Shown one piece after another: positions 52,199-61,989 of a stretch of 64,000 nt of DNA (position 1 is the stretch's first letter; the number at the start of each line of letters is the position of its first letter). The notes under the pieces were generated by a model. The model made no database searches. It saw nothing but the letters and a program-made list of their open reading frames with translations, and had not been told where the DNA came from. Made by a program: the position numbers and the translations under genes. The stretch is from positions 81,191 through 145,190 of the forward strand of contig NZ_ATHV01000015.1 of the NCBI RefSeq assembly GCF_000422205.1. The letters run 5' to 3'. The DNA comes from Desulfovibrio sp. X2. GTDB lineage: Bacteria > Desulfobacterota > Desulfovibrionia > Desulfovibrionales > Desulfovibrionaceae.

Positions 52199-53386
52199 AT
52201 GAGCCCCATTCCCGTTCCCAAGGGGTACAGCTTCGCGGCCGTGGCCGCGGGCTTCAAGAAGAAGGACAAGCTCGATCTCGGGCTGATCGTTTCGGAGAAG
52301 CGCGCCGTGGCCGCGGGCGTGTTCACCACCAACCTCTTCAAGGCCGCGCCGGTGCTGCAGTGCATCGAGTCGCTCTCCGTGCTGCGCGAGGCGCGCGCCG
52401 TGGTGGTCAACTCGGGGCAGGCCAACGCCTGCACGGGCGACGAGGGCCGCGTCAACTGCCGCCTGACCCTCGAGATGGTGGGCGAGCTGCTCGGCTGCGA
52501 CATGGTGGAGCTGCTGCCCGCGTCCACCGGCGTCATCGGCCAGCACCTGAAGCTCGACAAGTGGCGCGAGGCCATGCCCGCGCTGAAGGAATCGCTCGGC
52601 CAGGCCGGGCCCGTGGAGTTCGCCAAGGCGATCATGACCACGGACACCTTCCCCAAGCTCGTCTGGCGCCGCATCGAGATAAACGGCAAGGAAGTGCGGC
52701 TCATGGGCATGGCCAAGGGCGCGGGCATGATCTGCCCGAACATGGCCACCCTGCTCGGCTTCGTCATCACCGACGCGGCCGTGGAGCCCGAGTGGTGGCG
52801 CACGGCGCTTCGCCAGGCCGTGGACAAGAGCTTCAACCGCGTCACCGTGGACGGCGACACCTCGACCAACGACACCATCGTCGCCCTGGCCAACGGCGCG
52901 TCCGGCGTGGACGTCTCCGAGGGCTGCTGCGACGACCTGGCCGAGGCCCTGACCGACCTCTGCCAGGCCCTGGCCTACATGATCGTGGAGGACGCCGAGG
53001 GCGGCACCAAGGTCATGCGCATCTCCGTGGTGGGCGCCTCCGACCGGCTGCAGGCCGAGCTGGCCGCCCGGGCCGTGGGCCACTCGCCCCTGGTCAAGAC
53101 GGCCATGTACGGCAAGGACGCCAACTGGGGCCGCATCGTCGCGGCGCTCGGGCGCAGCGGCGCGCAGTTCGACCCGGACCAGGTCAGCGTGGCCATCGGC
53201 AACGTGACCATCTTCGACACCGGCCGTCCGGTGGCCGGGGACATGGACGCGCTGCTCGCGCCGCTCATGCGCAAGCAGGACGTGGACGTGCGCATCTCCC
53301 TGGGCCAGGGCCCGGGCGAGTACGTGCTCCTGGCCTCGGACCTGACGCACGAGTACATCTCCATCAACGCGGACTACAGGTCGTAG
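52199..53386 (+). CDS. argJ: Glutamate N-acetyltransferase/amino-acid acetyltransferase ArgJ
   Basis: A 395-residue bifunctional ornithine acetyltransferase of the arginine pathway. The autocleavage site motif AKGAGMICPNMATLLG is present (Thr after Ala becomes the new N-terminus), with TGVIGQHL and VDGDTSTNDT as further family motifs and the end ...HEYISINADYRS. The start is the ATG at 52199 with GGAGGAG upstream. It is followed 2 bases later by the HD-domain gene. Confidence 0.95.
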   Translation: MSPIPVPKGYSFAAVAAGFKKKDKLDLGLIVSEKRAVAAGVFTTNLFKAAPVLQCIESLSVLREARAVVVNSGQANACTGDEGRVNCRLTLEMVGELLGCDMVELLPASTGVIGQHLKLDKWREAMPALKESLGQAGPVEFAKAIMTTDTFPKLVWRRIEINGKEVRLMGMAKGAGMICPNMATLLGFVITDAAVEPEWWRTALRQAVDKSFNRVTVDGDTSTNDTIVALANGASGVDVSEGCCDDLAEALTDLCQALAYMIVEDAEGGTKVMRISVVGASDRLQAELAARAVGHSPLVKTAMYGKDANWGRIVAALGRSGAQFDPDQVSVAIGNVTIFDTGRPVAGDMDALLAPLMRKQDVDVRISLGQGPGEYVLLASDLTHEYISINADYRS

Positions 53387-53388
53387 GC

Positions 53389-54123
53389 ATGACCGGCGAT
53401 CCGCATGATTCGGGCGATACGCACGATCCGGGCGAACAGCCCGGCCAGTGCGGAAAGAAGTGCGACGCCAGGGCCAACCTGGGTGGGCGCGAACGGCTGA
53501 CGCGGCTCGCCGACTTCCTCTTCGAGGCGGGCATGCTGCGCAAGACCCCGCGCACGGGCTACCAGTTCCTGGGCAGCGGCTCGGAGAACGTGGCCGAGCA
53601 CTCCTTCCGCACGGCCGTGGTGGGCTTCGTGCTGGCCGAGATGGCCGGGGCGGACGCCGAGCGCACGGCCATGCTCTGCCTGTTCCACGACCTGCACGAG
53701 GCGCGCACCGGCGACTTCAACTACGTCAACCACATGTACAACTCCTCGCGCCGCACCGACGCCCTGCACGACGCCCTGGCGGGCACCGGGCTCACAAAAC
53801 GCGTCCTCGCCTTCTGGCACGAGCTGGAGGAGGTGGACACGCCCGAGGCGCGCCTGGCCCAGGACGCGGACCAGCTGGACCTCATCCTGAACCTCAAGGA
53901 GGAGCTGGACCTCGGCAACGCGTACGCGGGCAAGTGGCTGGAAAGCGCGCTCGAACGCCTGCGCACCGAGGAGGGCAAGGCGCTCGGGGCGCGCATCGTG
54001 AAGACCGACCACACGGACTGGTGGTTCAAGGGGCCGGACGCCTCGTGGTGGGAGAACAAGAACGGCAAGCGCCGCAAGACGCCCGCTGCGGATGGAAGCG
54101 CGGGCGACACGAAGAAGGAGTAG
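53389..54123 (+). CDS. HD-domain hydrolase (YfbR/HDDC2-like 5'-nucleotidase)
   Basis: A 244-residue protein with an HD fold: SENVAEHSFRTAVVGFVLAEMAGAD (first His), LCLFHDLHEARTGD (HD pair) and QDADQLDLILNLKEEL (last Asp). The family removes phosphate from deoxynucleoside monophosphates. The N-terminus is a hydrophilic Asp/His/Gly stretch and the tail is Lys-rich. It is in an operon with argJ (2-base gap) and the LysE-type gene (3-base gap). Confidence 0.87.
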   Translation: MTGDPHDSGDTHDPGEQPGQCGKKCDARANLGGRERLTRLADFLFEAGMLRKTPRTGYQFLGSGSENVAEHSFRTAVVGFVLAEMAGADAERTAMLCLFHDLHEARTGDFNYVNHMYNSSRRTDALHDALAGTGLTKRVLAFWHELEEVDTPEARLAQDADQLDLILNLKEELDLGNAYAGKWLESALERLRTEEGKALGARIVKTDHTDWWFKGPDASWWENKNGKRRKTPAADGSAGDTKKE

Positions 54124-54126
54124 GCC

Positions 54127-54900
54127 GTGAGCCTCGACCTCTACCTGGCCTTCGTCCTGGCGACGATCGTGGTCCTGGTGCTGCCGGGGCCCACGGTCAT
54201 GTACGTGGTCGGCCGCTCGCTCTCGCACGGCCGGGCCTCGGTGCTCTTCACCGCGCCCGGCGTGGCCCTGGGCGACTTCCTGTCCATGAGCTGCGCCCTG
54301 CTCGGCATGGGCGCGCTGCTCGCGGCCTCGGCCGCGCTCTTCACGGCGCTGAAGCTCTGCGGCGCGGCCTACCTCGTCTGGCTGGGCGTCAAGACCTGGC
54401 GCGCCGCGCCCACGGGCGAGGCCGCGGGCGTCGCCCGGACTGAAGATACAAGCCGTTTTTTCGGACCGCTCAAAAAGTGTCGGATGCAAGGCGCAAGAAA
54501 GATTCAATCCCGACGCGTATCTTTACATACGCGAGGGGGTGAATCTTTCGCGGCAACGCAGCAGACGGCGCTTTTTCAGCGGCCCGAGGTGCCGGGCGGC
54601 ATGCTCTTCGGCCAGGCCTTCGTGATCACCGCCCTGAACCCCAAGAGCATCGCCTTCTTCGTGGCCTTCCTGCCGCAGTTCGTGCGCCACGACCTGCCGC
54701 TCGGCCCGCAGTTCGCCGTGCTCGTGCCCACCTTCGTGGTGCTGGCCACGGCCAACGCCGCGCTCTACGGCCTGCTGGCCGGGAGCGTGCGCGAGCGGGC
54801 GCGCGACCCGCGCGTGCTGCGCGTCGTGAACCGCATCGGCGGCGGCGCGCTCATCGGCGCCGGGCTCATGACCGCGGCCCTGCGCCGGACGGCCTCCTAG
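54127..54900 (+). CDS. LysE/RhtB-type amino-acid exporter with an in-frame repeat insertion
   Basis: A 257-residue membrane protein; usual length is about 205. Residues 1-100 and 158-257 read as a normal LysE/RhtB protein (LVLPGPTVMYVVGRSLSHGR, ALNPKSIAFFVAFLPQF). Between them about 45 residues (about 112-155, with LKKCRMQGARKIQSRRVS and ATQQTALFQRP) are encoded by a copy of the structured repeat, which keeps the frame. The insertion falls in the cytoplasmic loop that links transmembrane segments 3 and 4, where it may be tolerated. The start is GTG at 54127. Whether the exporter still works is unknown. Confidence 0.82.
   Translation: MSLDLYLAFVLATIVVLVLPGPTVMYVVGRSLSHGRASVLFTAPGVALGDFLSMSCALLGMGALLAASAALFTALKLCGAAYLVWLGVKTWRAAPTGEAAGVARTEDTSRFFGPLKKCRMQGARKIQSRRVSLHTRGGESFAATQQTALFQRPEVPGGMLFGQAFVITALNPKSIAFFVAFLPQFVRHDLPLGPQFAVLVPTFVVLATANAALYGLLAGSVRERARDPRVLRVVNRIGGGALIGAGLMTAALRRTAS
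54463..54585 (-). repeat. Structured palindromic repeat, copy A (inside the exporter gene)
   Basis: About 123 bp (41 codons), inverted relative to copies B-E. It has terminal inverted ends (GGACCGCTCAAAAAG and CTTTTTCAGCGGCC) and an inner stem GAAAGATTCA / TGAATCTTTC around TCGCGTAT...ATACGCG. Confidence 0.85.
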
Positions 54901-55237
54901 CCGGCCCCTCGACCGGCGGCAGCCCCTCCCGCAGCCCGTCCCGCAGTCCGTCCCGCGCTCTTTTCCGAGTCGTTCGGCCCGTTTTTCACCGCAGATCCGT
55001 TACCTCCGACCCCGTACCCGCGTTTCTCGCGCGCGAAAGCCTTGGCCCGCGCGGACTTCGTCCACTAAGGGGGTGTTCGGGACGTTTTCCCGCCGTCTTT
55101 TGCGTGGACCTGCGCGCAATCGGGGTGGTAGAGGGGTGGTCGCGCCGCACCCCGGGACACGGTGGCCGCCAGGCGAGCACCTTCAGCGTGCGGGCCGCGC
55201 GGATGCCGACGGCAGGGCCGGGCGCGAGGAGGGGGAC
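54901..55237. other. Intergenic stretch without a recognised gene
   Basis: About 337 bases. Short CCCGCAG-CCCGTC-like repeats occur at 54915-54955. No promoter, RNA or frame stands out. It should contain the promoter of the phosphoesterase gene. Confidence 0.45.
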
Positions 55238-55720
55238 ATGCTGATCGCTGTCATTTCCGACACCCATCTGCCCGAACCCACGGCCTGGTTCCGCCGCATC
55301 TTCGAGCAGCATCTCGCCCAGGCGGACACGCTCGTCCATTGCGGCGACGTGACCGGCCCCGGCCTGCTGGCCTTTCTCGAGGGCTGCCACCCGGACTTCC
55401 ATTCCGTGTGCGGCAACATGTGCGCCGGTCCGGTGCACTCCCGCCTGTCCGCGCGCCTATCCCTGAACCGCGAGGGCTTCCGCCTGGGCGTGATGCACGG
55501 CTACGGCCCGCGCTCCGAGGTCCCGGACTTCGTGGCCGACGCCTTCGGCCCGGACTACGACGTGCTCTGCTTCGGCCACACCCACCGCTTCACCTGGGCC
55601 TCGCGCGACGGCGTGCGCCTGCTGAACCCGGGCGCCCTGCAGGAGGGCGACGGCAGCTTCGCCCTGCTCACCCTCGAGCGCGGCCGCGAGCCCGAGGCGC
55701 GCCAGATCCTGGTGAGCTGA
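55238..55720 (+). CDS. YfcE/MJ0936-type metallophosphoesterase
   Basis: A 160-residue phosphodiesterase with the calcineurin-like metal motifs AVISDTHLPEP, VHCGDVTG, CGNMC (in place of GNCD), MHGYG and CFGHTHR. GAGGAGGGGGAC precedes the ATG. It is probably a cytosolic phosphodiesterase of the YfcE group. Monocistronic. Confidence 0.88.
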   Translation: MLIAVISDTHLPEPTAWFRRIFEQHLAQADTLVHCGDVTGPGLLAFLEGCHPDFHSVCGNMCAGPVHSRLSARLSLNREGFRLGVMHGYGPRSEVPDFVADAFGPDYDVLCFGHTHRFTWASRDGVRLLNPGALQEGDGSFALLTLERGREPEARQILVS

Positions 55721-55803
55721 CCGCCTCGGCCGGGGCCTTCGGCCACCGGTCCCTTCTCATTACGAAATCCCGTGCGGAGTTCTACCGGCCGCTTTTCGGC
55801 AGC

Positions 55804-56721
55804 TCAGGAGAGCCTGGCCGCGCAGCGCGCGCTGCGCAGGGCCATGAGCCCTTCCGCGCTGTAGAGCAGGATGCCCAGCCAGATGAGGGCGAAGGTCACG
55901 GCGCGGCCCGTGTTGAAGGGCTCGCCGAAGACGAAGACGCCGAGCAGGAAGTAGCAGGTGGGCGCGATGTACTGGAAGAGGCCGAGCGTGGTCAGGCGCA
56001 TGCGCTTGGCCCCGGCCGCGAACCAGAGCAGGGGCAGGGCGGTGATGACCCCGGAGAGCACGAGCAGCGGCGTGACCGCCCCGGGCAGGCGCAGGAAGGC
56101 GCCCGCGCCGTCCGCCTGCAGGCGGCCCAGCCAGAAGAGCGCGGGCAGCATGGCCAGCGCGGTCTCCCAGAAGAGCCCGGGCATGGGCCGCACGTCCACT
56201 GTCTTGCGCAGCAGCCCGTAGACACCGAAGGTGAGCGCCAGGCCCAGGGCCACCCAGGGCACGTGCCCGTAGGCGACGACCATGTTCAGCACGCCCGCCG
56301 CGGCCAGCCCCACGGCCATGAGCTGGCGGCCGCGCAGTCGCTCGCCCAGCACGACCATGCCGAGCGAGGCGTTGACCAGCGGGGTCAGGTAGTAGCCCAG
56401 GCTGGCCTCGACCACGTGGTCGTGGTTCACGGCCCAGATGTAGATGAGCCAGTTGGAGCAGAGCAGCAGGCTGCCCGCGAGCAGGCAGAGCAGCGTGCGC
56501 GGTCCCTTGATCGCGGCGAATATCTCGCGGCCGCGGCCGAGCAGCAGGATGAGCAGGCAGGTGAAGACCGCGGACCAGAAGACGCGGTGGCAGAGGATCT
56601 CGAGCGCGGGCACGGCGTGCAGCGCCTTCCAGTAGAAGGGCAGCAGCCCCCAGGAGAGGAAGGCCGCAGTGGCGAAGAGGTAGCCTTTGGTCCGTTCGCG
56701 CGGGTCGAGCTGTTCGTTCAT
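55804..56721 (-). CDS. rarD: RarD-type EamA permease
   Basis: A 305-residue membrane protein with ten predicted transmembrane segments. It starts GYLFATAAFLSWGLLPFYWKAL, with family text ILCHRVFWSAVF and NWLIYIWAVNHDHVVEASLGYYLTPL, all typical of RarD (chloramphenicol-sensitive protein). The transported substrate is unknown. Transcribed alone. Confidence 0.92.
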   Translation of the reverse strand: MNEQLDPRERTKGYLFATAAFLSWGLLPFYWKALHAVPALEILCHRVFWSAVFTCLLILLLGRGREIFAAIKGPRTLLCLLAGSLLLCSNWLIYIWAVNHDHVVEASLGYYLTPLVNASLGMVVLGERLRGRQLMAVGLAAAGVLNMVVAYGHVPWVALGLALTFGVYGLLRKTVDVRPMPGLFWETALAMLPALFWLGRLQADGAGAFLRLPGAVTPLLVLSGVITALPLLWFAAGAKRMRLTTLGLFQYIAPTCYFLLGVFVFGEPFNTGRAVTFALIWLGILLYSAEGLMALRSARCAARLS

Positions 56722-57048
56722 GCGGTGGTGTCCTCTGGCCGGGTCCGGGCCGCGTGCGGCCCGTGTTCGGGAACAGCAGGTCTACGCCCGGCGCGGGGCG
56801 GGCGTCAATTCGTGAATATCGAAGGGGGCCTTCGGCCGGACCGAACGCCCGGGAGTGCGGGGAAGGCCGCGGAAAGGAGCGGAGCACGGGACAGGGATGA
56901 TGCTCCTGCTCCTCCCCGCGGCGCGGTCGGGAGAGGAAAGGGCGAAGGCGAGGGGCCGGTCGCGATGGCGCGACCGGCCCGCCCCGGGCGACACGCAGCC
57001 GGTCCGGGGCCGCCCTCGGGGTCGGGCGGCTTGCCTTCTGCTCCGGGG
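56722..57048. other. Intergenic stretch with a terminator hairpin
   Basis: About 327 bases. It holds the rarD leader and the terminator at 56953-56980. No gene is seen. Confidence 0.5.
56953..56980 (-). terminator. Terminator of the secreted protein gene
   Basis: A perfect 12-bp stem GGGCCGGTCGCG / CGCGACCGGCCC with loop ATGG. Confidence 0.65.
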
Positions 57049-57420
57049 CTACTGGTTGTTGCCGTCGTCCTGCGGGCGGCCTTCGGACGGGTGATCCCCG
57101 GAGGGGCGGCCGCCGTTGTCGCCGCCCTTCTCGGGCGGACGCTTCATGTGCTCGCCGTTCGTGGAGCCGCGGCCGTCCTCGGGCGGGCGGCCCTTGCCGT
57201 CCTTGCCGTCTTTCCCGTCATGAGGCGGACTCTTCATGTGCTCGCCGCCCTCGGGACGGGCGTGCTGCTTGCCGTTGTCGTCGCGGGGCGGACGGCGCAT
57301 CTCCTTGTGCTCCTCCTGGGACGGTTTGTCCTGGGGAGCCTGGTCCTGGGCGAAGAGGGTCACGGGCGCGGCCGCGAGCATGAGCGCGAGGGCCGCTGCG
57401 GCAAGGGGGGACTTCTTCAT
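57049..57420 (-). CDS. Secreted low-complexity protein (paralogue 1)
   Basis: A 123-residue protein. The signal peptide is MKKSPLAAAALALMLAAAPVTLFAQ and is nearly the same as that of the gene at 57892-58428. The mature part is Asp/Gly/Pro/Lys/His-rich with repeated GGEHMKSPP / NGEHMKRPP and RPPEDGRG units and ends QDDGNNQ. There is no Cys. It is probably a disordered periplasmic protein, perhaps metal- or stress-related. I recognise no family. Confidence 0.7.
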   Translation of the reverse strand: MKKSPLAAAALALMLAAAPVTLFAQDQAPQDKPSQEEHKEMRRPPRDDNGKQHARPEGGEHMKSPPHDGKDGKDGKGRPPEDGRGSTNGEHMKRPPEKGGDNGGRPSGDHPSEGRPQDDGNNQ

Positions 57421-57668
57421 GAATTGCTCCTTTTTCTGATGGCCCGAAGCGCTCCGCGCGCTCCGGGCGAAGGGACCCGTTCCCGGACGACGCGTCCGGC
57501 CTGAGGGGCGCCACGGGCGCCATGGGGTGTCCCTTCACTAAGGGGCATGAATAGCCGCGCAGCGTAAGCGGCGTGTGTGCGCGTGTTGCAGAGGCGTTTC
57601 CCGGACCGGGAAAAGTGTTACCGCGTGCTTCGCGGCGGCTTCCTGCAACACGCCGCAACATTCATCTC
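57421..57668. other. Leader and flank of the secreted-protein gene
   Basis: No gene. A GCAACACGCCGCAAC direct repeat of GCAAC words (57642-57656) recalls half of the GTTGC-N6-GCAAC motif but not its inverted layout. Confidence 0.4.
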
Positions 57669-57792
57669 CAGGGTGCTGAAAAGGCGCCGTCTGCGGCGTC
57701 GCTGCGAAGAGCCCGAGCCCTCGCGTATGCGGAATACGCGTCGGGCCTGGACTCTTCTTGCTCCTTGCATCCGGCCCTTTTTGAGCGCCCTG
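57669..57792 (+). repeat. Structured palindromic repeat, copy B
   Basis: About 124 bp. Inner arms GAAGAGCCCGAGCCC / GGGCCTGGACTCTTC flank TCGCGTAT...ATACGCG. The outer ends are CAGGGTGCTGAAAAGG and CTTTTTGAGCGCCCTGG. Confidence 0.85.
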
Positions 57793-57817
57793 GAGAGATT
57801 TGGCTGAGGACGGTGGG

Positions 57818-57851
57818 GAGAAAATGAAGGGGAGGGCGGAGGGCCCTCCCC
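57818..57851 (-). terminator. Terminator of the second secreted-protein gene
   Basis: A stem GGGGAGGGC / GCCCTCCCC (57829-57837, 57843-57851) followed on the minus strand by TTCATTTTC. Confidence 0.7.
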
Positions 57852-57891
57852 GGGGATTTCACGTGTAGTCCGCCGGTCGGCGGATGGCGGG

Positions 57892-58428
57892 CTACTGGTT
57901 GGAGCCGTCGCCCCCGCCGCTGCCGGAGCCGCCGCGGTTCATGTCCTGGCGCCGGTTGTCGTGGCGCTCGTTCTTGTCGATGCCGCCGCGCTGCACGTCC
58001 TGACGGCGGTTGTCATGCCGCTCGTTCTTGTCGAGCTTGCCGCGGTTCACGTCCTGGCGGCGGTTGTCGTAGTGCTCCTTGTCCTTGCTCTTTCCCTTGC
58101 TCTTGCCCTGCGCCTTCTTGTCGTACTTGGAGCCCTTTTCCATGCGGTTCTCGTGCTCGCGCTTCCCCTTTTCCATGCTCTGGCCGTCCTTGCCGTGCTC
58201 CTGGCGCTGCATGTGCTGCTCGCGGGAACGCTGCTCCTGCCGGCGCTGCTCGGGCCGCTGGCCCTGGCCGGGCCGGGGCTGGTCCGGGGTTTTCGAGGGC
58301 GCGGTCTGGGTGGGCGCTGTCTGGGTGGGCGCGGGCTGCTGCGGGGGCTGGTCCTGGGCGAGCAGCGGCATGGGGCCCGCGGCCAGCGCGAGCGAAAGGA
58401 CGGCGGCTGCGAGGTGCGATTTCTTCAT
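57892..58428 (-). CDS. Secreted Arg/Asn/Lys-rich repeat protein (paralogue 2)
   Basis: A 178-residue protein. The signal peptide MKKSHLAAAVLSLALAAGPMPLLAQ resembles that of its neighbour. Next come TQTAP repeats, a Gln/Arg/Glu region, and four units of the type KNERHDNRRQDVNRG (about 115-165), ending GSGSGGGDGSNQ. It is highly charged and probably disordered. Similar tandem units occur in bacterial stress or surface proteins, but no family is claimed. Confidence 0.7.
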   Translation of the reverse strand: MKKSHLAAAVLSLALAAGPMPLLAQDQPPQQPAPTQTAPTQTAPSKTPDQPRPGQGQRPEQRRQEQRSREQHMQRQEHGKDGQSMEKGKREHENRMEKGSKYDKKAQGKSKGKSKDKEHYDNRRQDVNRGKLDKNERHDNRRQDVQRGGIDKNERHDNRRQDMNRGGSGSGGGDGSNQ

Positions 58429-58546
58429 CTGTGACTCCTTTTGCCGGACAGGGGCGCGATCCAGCGGCGAAATGCCGCGGCGCCCCAGGCATGGATTCCA
58501 TCAATGAAGCATAGCATATGCTCAGGAATTTCATCAATACTTTGCT

Positions 58547-58670
58547 CAGGACGCTGAAAAAGCACCGTCTGCTGCGTCGCTGTGAGGAGTTCGAACCCTC
58601 GCGTATGCGGAATACGCGTCGGGCTCGGACTCCTCTTGCTCCTTGCATCCGGCGCTTTTTGAGCGCCCTG
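58547..58670 (+). repeat. Structured palindromic repeat, copy C
   Basis: Inner arms GAGGAGTTCGAACCC / GGGCTCGGACTCCTC around TCGCGTAT...ATACGCG. The outer ends CAGGACGCTGAAAAAGC and GCTTTTTGAGCGCCCTG are inverted. Confidence 0.85.
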
Positions 58671-58814
58671 AGGGAGCCGGGCTTTGTGGTTCCTTGGGGG
58701 AGCGATCCACGCCCGAACGGGGCGTGTCCTTTGCCTGAAGTGCCGCGCGCGAAGGAGGTCAAGGGGTAACCCCTTGCGGGGAGGGTCCAGGGAGGGCGAG
58801 GAGCCCTCCCTGGT

Positions 58815-58938
58815 CAGGGCGCTGAAAAAGCACCGTCTGCGGCGTCGCTGCGAAGAGTCCAGACCCTCGCGTATGGGGAATACGCGTCGGGCCTGGCCTC
58901 TTCTTGCTCCTTGCATCCGGCGCTTTTTGAGCACCCTG
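58815..58938 (+). repeat. Structured palindromic repeat, copy D
   Basis: Inner arms GAAGAGTCCAGACCC / GGGCCTGGCCTCTTC around TCGCGTAT...ATACGCG. Confidence 0.85.
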
Positions 58939-59073
58939 AGGGAGCCGGGCTTTGTGGTTCTTTGGGGGAGCGATCCACGCCCGAACGGAGCGTGTCCTTT
59001 GCCTGAAGTGCCGCGCGCGAAGGAGGACAAGGGGGTATCCCTTGCGGGGAAGGCCCGGGGAGGACGATGGTGG

Positions 59074-59106
59074 AAAAAAAGAAGGGGAGGGCTGGATGCC
59101 CTCCCC
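59074..59106 (-). terminator. purA terminator
   Basis: A stem GGGGAGGGC / GCCCTCCCC followed on the minus strand by TTCTTTTTTTCC. Confidence 0.85.
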
Positions 59107-59140
59107 GTGGATTGCTGTGCTGTGGGGTCCGGCGAGCGGC

Positions 59141-60518
<1,378 letters not shown>

Positions 60519-60540
60519 TCGCGGTCGGGCAAAACATCAC

Positions 60541-61989
60541 ATGGAGTTCATGCGCACAATACGTCGGGACTGGCCCGCATTCGTCATCCCTGCTCTCCTG
60601 ATCTGTCTGGAGGCGTGGCTTCTCGTGGCTCGCCCCGTGGTCGTCCCGCGCCGCCGCTCCACGGTGCTGCGCATCGCCGCCGCCCCCTCGGAGCTGGTCA
60701 ACGCCCGTCTCTCGCCCTATGGCAAAGGCTTCGAGCACGACCTGGCCGAGGCCTTCTGCCGCGCCCACGGCCTCACGGCGCAGTGGGTCTACCTGGACTC
60801 CTGGAAGCAGGGCTGGGATATGCTGGCCGAGGGCAAGATCGACGTGCTGGCCGGGCCCGGGCTGCGGCCCCCGGTGCCGGACGACAAGGACAGCCCGTTC
60901 TGGGGCGGCCCGCGCTACGCGGCCACCGAGATCCTCGTCCTGAACAACGTGGACAGGAACCCCCTGGACGATCCGAGCGAGCTCTGCGACGCCCCGCTGC
61001 TCCTCGAGAACATCCAGACCCTGCCCGCCATGCTGGCCGACTGGCTGAAGCCCCGCGGCTGCCACACGACAGCGGCCTGGACCACCGAGCTCGGCCAGGA
61101 GAAGCTGCTCTCCATGATGGACGACGAGGCCGCGCGCTACGCCGTGGTCGAGGCGCGCCTCTACCAGCTCTGGCAGCCCTTCGTGCCCTCGGTGCAGCCC
61201 TCGGAGCACACCGGCCGCCACGTCTTCCGCCGCTGGTACTGGCGCAAGGACTCGCCCCAGGCCGACAAGCTGCGGGAATTCTGGCGCGACACCGGCAAGG
61301 CCGTGGCCGCCGAGCTCGGCGTGCTCTACTTCGGCTTCCTGCCCCCGCCCTCGGAGTTCGACTACTACGAGGCCTGGCAGCTCCGGCAGACCATCCACGA
61401 CCAGCTCCCCGCCTACCGCAAGGCCATCCTCGCCGCGGCCAAGAAATACGACCTCGACCCCCTCTTCCTCACGGCCGTCATCTACCAGGAGTCGAACTTC
61501 GACCGGCACGCCACCAGCCCCACCGGCGTGCGCGGCCTGATGCAGCTCTCGCAGGCCACGGCCGAATACCTCGGCGTGTCCGACCGCACCGACCCCCGCC
61601 AGAGCATCATGGGCGGGGCCAAATATCTGCGTGAGATCTACAACGAGCTGGACGGGGAGGGCTTCTCGCCCTGGAACAGGTGGTTCGTGACGCTGGCGGC
61701 CTACAACCAGGGGCTCGGCCGCACCCGCGACGCCATGGCCCTGGCCGAGGACATGGACATGTCGTCCAAGTGGCGCAACATCCGCCGGGCGCTCAGGCTG
61801 CTCGGCCGCAGCCACTCGCGCCGCGCCGAGGCCGCCTACTCGGGCCGCACCCAGGCCGCCTACTTCGTGCGCAACATCCGCTTCTACTACTACTTCCTGA
61901 AAGGACTCTCAGTCCTCCCGGGGCGTGAGGCGGATGACCTTGCCCCCCTTGCCGGAGCCCTTCCGCCCTCCTGGCCCGGAGGGAGCTGA
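60541..61989 (+). CDS. MltF-like membrane-bound lytic transglycosylase
   Basis: A 482-residue protein. An N-terminal membrane anchor (FVIPALLICLEAWLLVA, about 13-29), a periplasmic solute-binding-type domain (about 45-270, LRIAAAPSELVNARLSPYGKGFEHDLAEAF) and a C-terminal SLT domain (about 310-440) with the catalytic Glu in VIYQESNFDRHATSPTGVRGLMQLSQAT. It cleaves peptidoglycan. The start is either 60541 or 60550 (GGAG lies three bases before the latter). The last 81 bases overlap the opposite-strand gene. Confidence 0.88.
   Translation: MEFMRTIRRDWPAFVIPALLICLEAWLLVARPVVVPRRRSTVLRIAAAPSELVNARLSPYGKGFEHDLAEAFCRAHGLTAQWVYLDSWKQGWDMLAEGKIDVLAGPGLRPPVPDDKDSPFWGGPRYAATEILVLNNVDRNPLDDPSELCDAPLLLENIQTLPAMLADWLKPRGCHTTAAWTTELGQEKLLSMMDDEAARYAVVEARLYQLWQPFVPSVQPSEHTGRHVFRRWYWRKDSPQADKLREFWRDTGKAVAAELGVLYFGFLPPPSEFDYYEAWQLRQTIHDQLPAYRKAILAAAKKYDLDPLFLTAVIYQESNFDRHATSPTGVRGLMQLSQATAEYLGVSDRTDPRQSIMGGAKYLREIYNELDGEGFSPWNRWFVTLAAYNQGLGRTRDAMALAEDMDMSSKWRNIRRALRLLGRSHSRRAEAAYSGRTQAAYFVRNIRFYYYFLKGLSVLPGREADDLAPLAGALPPSWPGGS

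Larger units (their letters stand above)
58547..59070. repeat. Tandem duplication of a ~265-bp unit containing copies C and D
   Basis: 58547-58814 and 58815-59070 match over most of their length. After the palindromic repeat both contain GAGCCGGGCTTTGTGGTTC and GAGCGATCCACGCCCGAACG, then GCCTGAAGTGCCGCGCGCG. The stretch 58429-59140 has no gene. Confidence 0.8.

Noticed and set aside
57642..57656. GCAACACGCCGCAAC as another activator site
   Set aside because: The words are direct, not inverted, repeats and no sigma54 promoter is at enhancer distance.
58580..58620. TTCGAACCC in the structured repeat resembles a tRNA T-arm
   Set aside because: No acceptor, D or anticodon arms can be built. The bases vary between copies together with the opposite arm of the repeat hairpin.
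58547..59070. Possible CRISPR array
   Set aside because: Only two long units directly joined, no short repeats with unique spacers and no cas genes.
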